From NCBI GenBank assembly GCA_040437565.1, contig JBDOQK010000003.1, forward strand, positions 682,001-746,000: 64,000 bases of DNA, given 5' to 3'. Below, piece by piece: positions 10,155 to 19,832 of this stretch. The translations under genes were made by a program, and so were the position numbers. This DNA is from Albugo candida (lineage: Eukaryota; Oomycota; Peronosporomycetes; Albuginales). Position 1 is the first letter of the stretch. Each line of letters opens with the position of its first letter. Below the pieces are notes generated by a model. The model saw only the letters and a program-made list of their open reading frames with translations. It was not told where the DNA came from and did not search any database.

Positions 10155-11252
10155 TCATTCCCATTGTTTGGATCGACCGTAAGCTACAAATGCACGAAAT
10201 GCTGTCCGTTCGTCGCTGTGAAAAACGACCAAACATTCTTCGGCGACCGCAATCATATCTGTGTGAAAGATAACTTTTTCATTGTAAATAGAATATGCTT
10301 GCAGTATACTGCATATAGCAACTCGTTCTTCTTCGCTCATCCAGCTACTTGATTCTGTGACAGCTTTTTCTATCGTTTGGTACCGTGGGCACTCGCCACA
10401 GTGACAAATGTAATCTTGTAAACGGACTTGGACATCAAGAATCGATTTTGCGCATACTTTTGAGTATTCTTCACTGTCAGTTGTACTACATGTTGTGACC
10501 GAACGACACGGCTTTTGCCCATTTGGCTTGAAATCGTTTTCTGCGTCTTGAAGACACCACCAGGAATTTTCGAGTTTATCAGACCAGTAGGAACTATCCT
10601 CACTCTCAGTGTCAGACAATAGATCTTCTGCACCTTTTCCACACGTAATTGTGTCAATCGCTTCACCAGTGGCTGTAGATGGGAGATCCAACATTTCGTG
10701 CGAGCTTTCGATGATCGACTCTACCAAGTCATTAGATTGCTTAGAAACATCAGCCCCATTTTTGAGGCTTATTTCCAAAGTTTCTGAAGATTTTTTCGTT
10801 TTGTTTTGCTTCTTCTTTCGCCCAAAAATCTTATCGCACCAGCTGCGCGGCTTCTGATGTACCTTCTTGCTCTTCTTAGGTTCCATCGACTTGATCTTGA
10901 TCTCTCTTTGGTTAACTGATGAACTTTCCTCAACTATTTCCTTTTCAATTTTCTGAACATAAGAATGAACTACCTCTGGGTCCCAAGATAAACGATTTAG
11001 TTGATCATTGAATGTGAGCTGCTTGGAAGCTTGGTTTGGGTGATCAGATGACGCTAGACGTGACGTATTGGTTGGTGTTGAGACTTTCAATGGTACGACG
11101 GAAACAACAGACGGATTTGTAGGAACGTTGCAAGTCTCTTTGGGATGCATGGAGACAGAAATATAATCGAAACTTGCATCGCTCATATCTTCGAACTCAA
11201 CGACATTCTGGTCGTTTCCAAAGCAGGATCCAACAAGCAATTTATTACCCAT
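10155..11252 (-). CDS. Uncharacterised acidic/basic-patch protein with a TBC-like C-terminal segment
   Basis: Single uninterrupted frame of 365 residues starting at ATG 11252 (MGNKLLVGSCFG) and ending with a stop at 10155. Residues 1-130 are Ser/Thr-rich. Around 120-160 is a basic stretch (KKSKKVHQKPRSW, FGRKKKQNKTKK), followed by an acidic Ser region (LLSDTESEDSSYWSD). The last 75 residues (SEEERVAICSILQAYSIYNE onward, then AVAEECLVVFHSDERTAF) resemble the part of a TBC Rab-GAP domain around its L..IL.AYS.YN..VGYCQGM block. The glutamine finger YCQ is replaced (FHTDM), no Arg-finger IxxDxxR is seen, and the domain stops well short of normal length. It is therefore either a catalytically dead TBC relic or a chance similarity. 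It is transcribed away from the FHA gene. Confidence 0.6.
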   Translation of the reverse strand: MGNKLLVGSCFGNDQNVVEFEDMSDASFDYISVSMHPKETCNVPTNPSVVSVVPLKVSTPTNTSRLASSDHPNQASKQLTFNDQLNRLSWDPEVVHSYVQKIEKEIVEESSSVNQREIKIKSMEPKKSKKVHQKPRSWCDKIFGRKKKQNKTKKSSETLEISLKNGADVSKQSNDLVESIIESSHEMLDLPSTATGEAIDTITCGKGAEDLLSDTESEDSSYWSDKLENSWWCLQDAENDFKPNGQKPCRSVTTCSTTDSEEYSKVCAKSILDVQVRLQDYICHCGECPRYQTIEKAVTESSSWMSEEERVAICSILQAYSIYNEKVIFHTDMIAVAEECLVVFHSDERTAFRAFVAYGRSKQWE

Positions 11253-11794
11253 GATATCAAGATTTTCACTTTAGCTGTTGAAGGGAAATTGAAAAGTGAG
11301 GTGATTCATCGCATCGCTTTGTTTCGCCGACGGTGAGCATTTGCCGTCGGTACCAGTTTCCGCAATTCGTGCCATCTCATTGGGCAGAACAGCCAAGTTG
11401 GTTGAAAATTCCCTTGTTGCCAGTCAGCTATTGGCCATTAGTAAATAAAAAAAATAAGTAGTAGCGCAAGTTTTAATATTATATGTTGTAGAGGTATACC
11501 TATTTATGTAGGTATAAGCAAAGCGCCATTTGTCATCATGAAACAACCAGAAGGTTTATCTCCGCTCAGATTCTTATTGCAAAACATAACGGCCAAAACC
11601 ATTCCACTTTTCATGTGGATGGCATGCGACTTGATATCATTTGTGCCGCGTTGTGGCTGTACCGTGTATGTATATGTTAATTGAAGCGGCTTTGAGCTGA
11701 AATAAGGCTCTCGAGCTAAGAATACATTTATATCTGAAATACACGCACCGGACACTTTTTTTGCAGGAGAAGAAGGCACTCAGATTTTGTAGTG
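11253..11794. other. Divergent spacer between the TBC-like and FHA genes
   Basis: About 540 bp separating two divergent starts, so it probably holds both promoters. An ATG frame at 11538 (MKQPEGLSPLRF) and a pyrimidine-rich tract ending TTTTTTTGCAG at about 11766 look like a possible upstream exon and acceptor, but no phase-compatible donor was found to join them to the FHA gene. Confidence 0.4.
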
Positions 11795-14700
11795 ATGGAA
11801 AAAATCGATCCCAAACAAAGCGGCACTTTTGATGCGGCAAATTCGATTGACAGAGCATGTGCTCACATAAATACATCGCCCCGTAATCGCTGGGTCGAGC
11901 TGTGGCACCGACGTCACGTTATAAAGCCAGAACTTCCTTCTTACTATAACGAAAGCGAGAAAGTTCATATGGTGTATATTTTTCGACCATCCGATTATGA
12001 CTTGTTCTTGCGGCACTATAGGCTGAACGCTTTTGAGAACATTGATAGAATTCCAGCTTCAATGCATAAACTTTTCGGGTCTAATGTAAAACTCAAAGCA
12101 CTTACGGAGAATCTTCGTTCTGGACCTCTTCGCTCTCACATTGTTAGGAGAGATAGCGAAATGACAACAAGTCGTGAACCTCAATTTAATCGAATGCTTG
12201 AATATGTGCAAAAATTCTCACCTACAAAAAGTTTCAGAGCAAAAAAGGAATTGTGCCTCTTGCAGCGCACAAGTGACATGGAATCTGATGACAAAAATTC
12301 AAAAAAAGTATGGGAATTATCCGATGGGTATATTGGTCGTGAAAATGGAGAAAATGTTGTTATTCCAACAAATGAGGCCTCTATGGACCTGTTGCACGCA
12401 AGAATTATCGTAAGCGGCGATGATTATCTGATACAAGATAATGATAGTAGTACAGGCACATACCTCTGCCTCTCCACGCATCGACGACAGTATTCTCAGC
12501 GATACGGATATCACCTGGGCAATAAAGATGTTGTCTATATGGGATGTAATAGCATCATTACAATTCGAACATCTGATTCTAACGATATTACGCCTCAGAA
12601 TTCTCACAATGCGGACACCAAACAACAGAACGATCTCGATCCGAAACCCCCTAAAGCTGGTAAAAGAGTACATTTCGCAGATTTTCCATCTGTGCTATCC
12701 AATCCCGAGGGCGATCATCATCAACGCTGGTCGATAGTATCTAAAGCCTTCAAGAACAAAACAGGTGGATCACAAAAACAGATTCTCGAGGATGCATGTG
12801 GCAGTGTGTTAGGATCTATTTACCGTCGAAATGTACAAAGCGCTGCGTATCGTCAAGAAAGGATTAGCTCAAAGTTATTTGTTTCGACTTCTCTTCCAGG
12901 AGAGAAGGAAACCTGGCTCCCACTCAAGGGAAAAAATTCCTACACTATCGGGTCAGATCGAGCATGCGACATACAAGTCTTTGGTAGCGGCGTGCGAGCT
13001 GTACACGCTAGAATTATCAATGATGGGTATCATTTCATATTACAGGATTTGTCGCTAGAAGAAAGAAATCCCGCATTACGAACTCGAGTTAGACTGATCC
13101 AACCGACCAAGCTTGCATGTGGAGACTTGATTTTGTTTGGGGATTGTGTTATGGCTGTTGCGTTGGCAAGTAGTGTTCTCGATCCCACGTATTCTGATTT
13201 TCAAGAGGTTGGCTTGCGATGTCACGTCCTACGACATTCTAAACGCAAAGCTCGGCAAAAGCAAAAGTATCTTCCAATAGTTTACCGTCATAGTCAAGCA
13301 ACTCCACTTATTGTAGGCCGTGGGAGTACTTGTAGTGGAAAACTGCAAACCACATCAATTAATTTGAGGCAGTTCAATTTGTATTTGGATAATGGAATTT
13401 GTTACTTGATACCACATGGAGCGGGATTGAATCAAGGTCTGTATTACCTTATAGGACGCGGGATTTATCTTCATGGCCAGGACGAGTGTCTCCAATATAC
13501 GAGCAAACCATTAAAGCTCGAGGCACAGGTTGTGATACGCTGTGGAAGTTCCGAGCTTGAAGTCTCACACATTAAATGTCAGTCATCGAAACAAGCGAAA
13601 CAAGCGAACCAAGAAATCCGTGACAATGCAAAAGCACTTCAAAAACTTTTCTGGCTACAACAATTTGATCAAGAGCAAGAGCTCCTTATCAACATTGCAA
13701 CCAAATCGCAGCGTATCGAGCTTGAGCCCGGAGATTGCGTGTATGACGCTGGGGACATCGCAACTTTTTTCTTTGTGGTGCTCGATGGAGAAATAAATTT
13801 GACCTTTCCATCCCTTGACCCAGCATCATCGGGAAGTAATTTGTTGAAAAATTCGGATCAATGTAAATTCCAAGAACCACATGTCGAGCGGCTTGGGTCT
13901 GGGAGTTACTTTGGTGAGGTTAGTCTCATCCAGAAGGACCTCGCGTACGTCGAAAGCGCTCACGCCTTGACAAAATCACTTGTTCTGGTAGTTGATGCCG
14001 GAGATTTTTGTGGGTTTTTCTCACCTTATATGGACATTATTCACGCTCAGCTCGCGTACGAAAGTTATCGGGATCTTCTGATGGTTTGGCGGTTATCCGT
14101 ACCATACTTTGCCAACCTCGAGTATGATGAGCTGCGCATGTTGGCGAACAAGGTCGACCACTATACCTATACCAAGAATCAACCTATTGTGCTTGGAGGG
14201 GAATTTCAGACTTCCAAAAATGCTCACGGAATTCTTTTGCTGTATCGAGGTAAGGCTGATGTAAAAGACGAAAATTCGTTAAGAAGTTTTGATGGGGAAA
14301 TTTTGCAATCTGCAAAAGAATGGACTCGTTATGAGTGCTTGACTTCTCTACCGCATGAAGCAATAGAAGCGCAGTACAACAACGTCATCGCACGATCAGA
14401 TCAAGTCGAGTGCTTCTTTTTACATGCAAATGAACTTTTGAGACCCACTTCATCCTTTGATACACCTCGGAAGAAGACTTATTCTCGGCTCCACACCGCC
14501 TCAAGTAGAAAAGAGTCGTTAGAACCAGCTGTAGACGCTCACAAATTTCCAGAACGTCGACGTAAAAGTTCTGTTGTACAGCTACACCACTCACGCGCAC
14601 ACTGGACCTCTCAAGCGATGGGTACTGTCCCGTCGAATAGGTCCTTCACTCGCTTGGAACAGGCCAATATGGAGGATGACGAATCTTTTAATCAGAAATG

Positions 14701-15103
14701 GCGACGGAAAAAGCGGAATCGAGCCTTGCTGGAGCAAACAATCACTGACGTAGAGCAAAATCCTGATCTAAGCAATGCTCTGGTTTTGTATGTGCTTTCA
14801 GGAGCGAATCGTGGAGACATACACGTGATTCGAAATGTCGGGTCCATTGGGCGCACACACAGTCGATGTGACATTGAGCTAAATGATTGTCACGTCTCAC
14901 AATCACAAGCGCTCATTGAACATCGCGATGGATGTTACTGGCTATATGACACACAAAGTGAATGGGGAACTTTTGTGCGTCTCGAGGAAGCGCAACAATT
15001 TCAAGTGGATATTGGAGACGTGTTGATGGCTGGTGAAGTTGAGTTCACATGCCTAGGATCCGTTCAGTCTCGAGACAAACCAAGCAGTTGCTGCTTGCAA
15101 TAG
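11795..15103 (+). CDS. Multi-FHA and cyclic-nucleotide-binding-fold protein with C-terminal CaaX box
   Basis: Single exon, ATG at 11795 (a GTG lies just before it; ATG preferred), TAG at 15101-15103, 1102 residues. FHA 1 is at about 173-235 (GYIGRENGENVV, then HARII, then DNDSSTGTYL). FHA 2 is at about 379-430 (YTIGSDRACDIQVF, VHARII). A third FHA-like block is near 503 (LIVGRGSTCSGK). A cNMP-binding fold lies at about 619-742 (GSYFGEVSLIQ) and a weaker second one at about 768-860. FHA 4 is at about 992-1080 (GSIGRTHSRCDIELND). In the first cNMP fold the phosphate-cassette Arg is absent (LAYVESAHA), so nucleotide binding is doubtful. The last four residues CCLQ form a CaaX prenylation motif; Gln at the end favours farnesylation. 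FHA domains bind phosphothreonine, so this looks like a membrane-tethered phospho-scaffold. Function is inference. Confidence 0.85.
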   Translation: MEKIDPKQSGTFDAANSIDRACAHINTSPRNRWVELWHRRHVIKPELPSYYNESEKVHMVYIFRPSDYDLFLRHYRLNAFENIDRIPASMHKLFGSNVKLKALTENLRSGPLRSHIVRRDSEMTTSREPQFNRMLEYVQKFSPTKSFRAKKELCLLQRTSDMESDDKNSKKVWELSDGYIGRENGENVVIPTNEASMDLLHARIIVSGDDYLIQDNDSSTGTYLCLSTHRRQYSQRYGYHLGNKDVVYMGCNSIITIRTSDSNDITPQNSHNADTKQQNDLDPKPPKAGKRVHFADFPSVLSNPEGDHHQRWSIVSKAFKNKTGGSQKQILEDACGSVLGSIYRRNVQSAAYRQERISSKLFVSTSLPGEKETWLPLKGKNSYTIGSDRACDIQVFGSGVRAVHARIINDGYHFILQDLSLEERNPALRTRVRLIQPTKLACGDLILFGDCVMAVALASSVLDPTYSDFQEVGLRCHVLRHSKRKARQKQKYLPIVYRHSQATPLIVGRGSTCSGKLQTTSINLRQFNLYLDNGICYLIPHGAGLNQGLYYLIGRGIYLHGQDECLQYTSKPLKLEAQVVIRCGSSELEVSHIKCQSSKQAKQANQEIRDNAKALQKLFWLQQFDQEQELLINIATKSQRIELEPGDCVYDAGDIATFFFVVLDGEINLTFPSLDPASSGSNLLKNSDQCKFQEPHVERLGSGSYFGEVSLIQKDLAYVESAHALTKSLVLVVDAGDFCGFFSPYMDIIHAQLAYESYRDLLMVWRLSVPYFANLEYDELRMLANKVDHYTYTKNQPIVLGGEFQTSKNAHGILLLYRGKADVKDENSLRSFDGEILQSAKEWTRYECLTSLPHEAIEAQYNNVIARSDQVECFFLHANELLRPTSSFDTPRKKTYSRLHTASSRKESLEPAVDAHKFPERRRKSSVVQLHHSRAHWTSQAMGTVPSNRSFTRLEQANMEDDESFNQKWRRKKRNRALLEQTITDVEQNPDLSNALVLYVLSGANRGDIHVIRNVGSIGRTHSRCDIELNDCHVSQSQALIEHRDGCYWLYDTQSEWGTFVRLEEAQQFQVDIGDVLMAGEVEFTCLGSVQSRDKPSSCCLQ

Positions 15104-16928
15104 TAAAGACTTTTTTTCTTAAAAGATGACGAAACGAAGAAACATACTTCATTCAGGCTTCATTGGCTGTAGTATACACCATAACTTGGACTGGACGATG
15201 CTGGAAGAATTCCTGTCCGGTCCGCAAGTCGACGCAAACAATATCGCGGATCTCTTGCAAGCCACACTCTAGTGGCAATAATTTCAATGGAATACTTATG
15301 TTTGCGTTGGATACCAGAGAGCCTACATGCTAAAATCCAATCACTAAGAAAACAAGCAGTGAGGTTATCTTGTGAAATGACTCACCCGGTGCGTCAAGCA
15401 ATAACAGACGATTCCATTCAAACTCTCTTTACGGAACTGAAGCTGAATGTCAAAATTCCGAGTGGAGTGATTTTCAATCGTGCATTCCACCGTGAAAACT
15501 TTTTCTACAATCAATCGTTTGGGAAAGGAATGAAGTCGGATGGTAACATCTCGCATCGTGTCGTATTTGCGAACAATCGGCTGACTATGCACTGACCCAG
15601 CTTCCCCAACGCTAGTCTTCCACCCCACGTGCAGCCGCCCTAGTGGCTGTAATTGCATTTACAGCGATACTGTTATACATCTACGAATGAGCGTCGCGGA
15701 CCTGAGATGATTGAAACCCTGGATCCACTAATTTCTTGTTTTCATCATCGAGTAAGCGAANNNNNNNNNNNNNNNNNNNNNNNNNNNNNNNNNNNNNNNN
15801 NNNNNNNNNNNNNNNNNNNNNNNNNNNNNNNNNNNNNNNNNNNNNNNNNNNNNNNNNNNNCAGAAATGGCGACGGAAAAAGCGGAATCGAGCCTTGCTGG
15901 AGCAAACAATCACTGACGTAGAGCAAAATCCTGATCTAAGCAATGCTCTGGTTTTGTATGTGCTTTCAGGAGCGAATCGTGGAGACATACACGTGATTCG
16001 AAATGTCGGGTCCATTGGGCGCACACACAGTCGATGTGACATTGAGCTAAATGATTGTCACGTCTCACAATCACAAGCGCTCATTGAACATCGCGATGGA
16101 TGTTACTGGCTATATGACACACAAAGTGAATGGGGAACTTTTGTGCGTCTCGAGGAAGCGCAACAATTTCAAGTGGATATTGGAGACGTGTTGATGGCTG
16201 GTGAAGTTGAGTTCACATGCCTAGGATCCGTTCAGTCTCGAGACAAACCAAGCAGTTGCTGCTTGCAATAGTAAAGACTTTTTTTCTTAAAAGATGACGA
16301 AACGAAGAAACATACTTCATTCAGGCTTCATTGGCTGTAGTATACACCATAACTTGGACTGGACGATGCTGGAAGAATTCCTGTCCGGTCCGCAAGTCGA
16401 CGCAAACAATATCGCGGATCTCTTGCAAGCCACACTCTAGTGGCAATAATTTCAATGGAATACTTATGTTTGCGTTGGATACCAGAGAGCCTACATGCTA
16501 AAATCCAATCACTAAGAAAACAAGCAGTGAGGTTATCTTGTGAAATGACTCACCCGGTGCGTCAAGCAATAACAGACGATTCCATTCAAACTCTCTTTAC
16601 GGAACTGAAGCTGAATGTCAAAATTCCGAGTGGAGTGATTTTCAATCGTGCATTCCACCGTGAAAACTTTTTCTACAATCAATCGTTTGGGAAAGGAATG
16701 AAGTCGGATGGTAACATCTCGCATCGTGTCGTATTTGCGAACAATCGGCTGACTATGCACTGACCCAGCTTCCCCAACGCTAGTCTTCCACCCCACGTGC
16801 AGCCGCCCTAGTGGCTGTAATTGCATTTACAGCGATACTGTTATACATCTACGAATGAGCGTCGCGGACCTGAGATGATTGAAACCCTGGATCCACTAAT
16901 TTCTTGTTTTCATCATCGAGTAAGCGAA
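14693..16928. repeat. Unmerged contig overlap around N gap 5 (1068-bp copies)
   Basis: 14693-15760 and 15861-16928 are direct copies flanking 100 N (15761-15860). They contain the 3' end of the FHA gene (second stop at 16269-16271) and the 3' half of TRAPPC13 (second copy of its stop at 15153-15155). This is an assembly artefact, not a gene duplication. Confidence 0.9.
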
Positions 16929-17863
16929 ACATTCGCTGTAATTCTTCTTGCGGCCGAAGAAGTGTTGACAACCCGCGCGCAAGGTGCTGTTTCAATAAAG
17001 TCCAGGAAGCCTCGACACTATAGTCTGAATTTTCCAATTGTGGTTGTGCACATTGCTCATCAAGTTTATTCTCGTCGGCTGCCAAAATGAATGATGATGT
17101 TGCTTCAAATTTGATTGAATCTATGAATAAAGGCAAACTCGATACATTACGGATTTGAGCTTCAATCAAAATTTGTTGAGATGAAGCTCGAGATTGTTTA
17201 AAATTTAATATCAGAGGATTTTGGACACCAAATCGGTAAAATTTGCGCAAAGATTTGGGCTCTCTTGTAATCGGATCGAGATATGTGACCCCAACACGCA
17301 GTCTGTGATCCATAAACAGTACAATTTACAACTTGGAGGGATCTTTTTGAAGCACTTTTAACTTACACATGGTTTCCGACTTGTGAAAGAGGAAAATCGA
17401 CCACCATATCCAAAGACGAATTGGCGGACAGGACAGGAGTTGGATTTGGCGGAGGATGCATCCCCGTGCGAGAATGCCGATTGTCCTGAAGCTCTACACG
17501 ATCATTACCGCATTGAATATTCGCCTATATACATCATTGTCAACGACACGTTCACTTCATTTGGAGCGATTTGATAGAGTACCGTAAGCCCAACTTCTTC
17601 CATGTCACAATTGTACGGATTAATGACACTTATATAACTGCTAAATGTATTACCAAGGAATATCTGTCTACAAAGAGAGTGGTGACATTGTGACGTGCTA
17701 CTTCAAAAAGCATTAGGGCGTGCCCGAAACTATCCGGAAGACAGAGCATGTTCGATATGACATATTCCGTATTGCATGCGTTTCCACCACTCATTGTGGT
17801 AGGTAGTATGACTCCAGTGTTATTTGTGCTCTGAGAAAAAAGTTTAGGCTTGTATAGCCGCAT
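16321..17863 (-). CDS. TRAPPC13: TRAPP complex subunit 13
   Basis: Six exons on the minus strand, read from the copy right of the gap: 17863-17724, 17667-17556, 17485-17367, 17302-16870, 16814-16554 and 16497-16321. All phases join, giving 413 residues (human 417). Diagnostic blocks in order: MRLYKPKLFSQ, NMLCLPDSFG, QIFLGNTFSSYISVINP, VGNHVLRVGVTYLDP, TREPKSLRKFYRFGVQNPL, ILIEAQIRNVSSLPLFIDS, LGRLHVGWKTSVGEAGS and a C-terminal GLQEIRDIVCVD. Role: subunit of the TRAPP tethering complex (TRAPPIII-associated in animals), acting in ER-Golgi and autophagy traffic. Intron 1 (17668-17723) begins GC rather than GT. A short ATG frame at 18066-17866 (MSSQSSVKNN) could supply a few extra N-terminal residues through a roughly 165-nt intron; I did not include it. 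It converges on the FHA gene with 49 bp between stops. Confidence 0.93.
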
Positions 17864-18119
17864 GACTACAATAGTATTGGTAGAGCTCTTTCGTTGCTTG
17901 CCCGCGTGAGAGAAAATTGTAACCTTTTAAAGTTGGCTGTACATTGGGACCTGTTTGAGATCCTAGATTGGCAGGATCTACGTTTATGAAGCATTGGCAT
18001 TAGTACGAAGAGTTTCTTGGTAGTGGAGCATCTACCATTATTTTTGACGCTACTTTGCGAACTCATCTTGGTGATTTGTTCGGGCGACCTTCCAGTAACA
18101 CATCATTACATGCTAACCG

Positions 18120-18871
18120 ATGGATGATATTATGTGGAAATGCTCTACAGCTTTTGTGCTTGGTGCCGCGACACATTACTTGATCTCTACGTATCTTTCG
18201 AATGAAAAGAGAAATGAGATATGGGAATCAGTACGTTCAGCTAAAAGCTCCAATTACACTGGATCCAGCGCTCCAAGTAGCACGGACGCATCCGAGCACA
18301 CTCCTGGCGACGATATGGCCGCTAGCAAAGAAATAGCAAGTGAATCTTCAGAAGATAATGATTGGGAAGGCAAGGACTCTAGCCTTTGGCAGCCACAAAA
18401 AATGGTATTGTGTGTGCGAACAGACTTGGGAATGGGAAAAGGTAGGATGTTAATCTTTATCATGTTACGATTGTATTCAGCTTATGAAGCAATTTCTTAT
18501 GGTACTAAAAGGAAAAATTGCTGCACAATGCTGTCATGCAACTCTGGGTGCATATAAACTTGCATTGCGGAAAAACCCAAAGAACGTAGAAACGTGGGAA
18601 GCCATTGGCCAAGCCAAAGTTTGTTTGAAGATTGAAAGCGAAGAAGAACTGGCGCAGCTCGCCGAAACCGCTAATGCATTGCATCTGAATCATTACATAG
18701 TGGTGAGAAAATTGTGTCATGAGATAGAAGCTAGCTAATGCAATGAATTTATCTCGTTAGGTTGACGCTGGAAGAACGCAAATTGCACCGGACACAAAAA
18801 CCGTTTTAGGCATCGGTCCTGCTTCGGTAGATGACATTGACGTTGTAACGAGACACCTAAAGCTTCTTTGA
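18120..18871 (+). CDS. PTRH2: Peptidyl-tRNA hydrolase 2
   Basis: Exons 18120-18441, 18512-18702 and 18761-18871, introns of 70 and 58 nt, 207 residues. An N-terminal hydrophobic segment ([18 protein letters not shown]) matches the membrane anchor of mitochondrial-type PTH2. A Ser/Glu/Asp-rich linker follows, then the catalytic domain: [82 protein letters not shown]. These are the conserved blocks of the family, including the K/D/T residues used in catalysis. Role: release of peptidyl-tRNA dropped by ribosomes; the animal protein is mitochondrial outer membrane and apoptosis linked. The start is the first ATG; a second Met lies three codons later. It is divergent from TRAPPC13 (about 256 bp). 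Confidence 0.94.
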
Positions 18872-19026
18872 GTGATACATACTGCTTCCTGTAAAATAAT
18901 AAAGAAGCTTAGTTCAATCGTATTTTTTAACTGGACAAAACTGCGATGATCGAGTAAATGATTGGTGGAAATAGGAAAAAGCACCTCCATCCAATCGTCA
19001 GTAACACCGAGTAACGATAAAGTGTG

Positions 19027-19547
19027 ATGGCAAAGCCTACGACAACGAAGAATACCGCTGGCAAGAAAGCTGCCCAAGTATCCAGAAAGATTCTCAAAGG
19101 ATCACATGGAAAAGCTGTGAAAAGACGCACTAAGGTGCATTTTTACAAGCCTAAGACACTGAAATTGAGCCGAGCCCCAAAGTATGCTCGCAAAAGTGTT
19201 GCAACCCGGAACAAGATGGACAAATATCGCATCATTAAGGCACCAGTTACCACGGAACCAGCTATGAAAAAGATTGAAGACCACAACACTTTGGTATTCA
19301 CTGTTGACATTCTTGCAAACAAGCGTCAAATCAAAGATGCAATGAAGCAAATGTACGACATCAAATGTCAGAAGGTTAACACGCTAATCAGGTACGCTTT
19401 AATACATGAAAAACTCTTACTACAAGCATCACGCTAATTTGCGTTTCCATCTTATGCTGCAGGCCTAATGGACAGAAGAAAGCATATGTTCGTCTAACGC
19501 CCGACTACGACGCACTCGATGTTGCTAATCGTATCGGCGTGATCTAA
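19027..19547 (+). CDS. RPL23A: 60S ribosomal protein L23a (uL23)
   Basis: Exons 19027-19391 and 19463-19547 with a 71-nt intron, 149 residues. The basic N-terminal tail ([20 protein letters not shown]) is followed by the uL23 fold: [72 protein letters not shown]. It is a core large-subunit protein binding 25S/28S rRNA near the exit tunnel, where SRP and nascent-chain factors dock. The frame to the C-terminus is continuous only when the intron is removed (ATC AG|G CCT). About 155 bp separate it from PTRH2 on the same strand. An upstream UTR intron is possible but not visible. Confidence 0.96.
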
Positions 19548-19832
19548 GCAGTTCAAAGGCAGCGAATCCGAACCGGAATGGTTTTCTTCGGGGTAGACTT
19601 ACGTTACGATGATGGAGCATGTCTCACAATCAAAGCTGTTATTATAAGTAAACAGTTTTGAATGCGCTTTGCCGAGTTTGTCAATTTGTTTGTCTTTTCT
19701 TTGTATTGCAAACAAAGCTATTGTCTCCGTCTCGCCCTAATGAGCTATAAAGCATCGGTATCTCCTTTATTAGTGTGCCATCGCGCACACCAAAGCTATG
19801 CTTCACAGTTAAGCTCGGAATCGCGAGTATAA

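Noticed and set aside
11220-11252. N-myristoylation of the TBC-like protein (MGNKLL)
   Set aside because: Position 6 is Leu, which does not fit the usual small-residue requirement.
11538-11780. Possible extra 5' exon of the FHA gene (MKQPEGLSPLRF) with a TTTTTTTGCAG acceptor
   Set aside because: No GT donor in the required phase joins it to the ATG at 11795.
15894-16271. Apparent second small FHA gene ending CCLQ
   Set aside because: It is the right-hand copy of the gap-5 overlap, identical to the end of the FHA gene at 14693-15103.
17866-18066. Separate 66-residue minus-strand gene (MSSQSSVKNN)
   Set aside because: More likely the 5' leader or a small first exon of TRAPPC13; nothing independent supports it.
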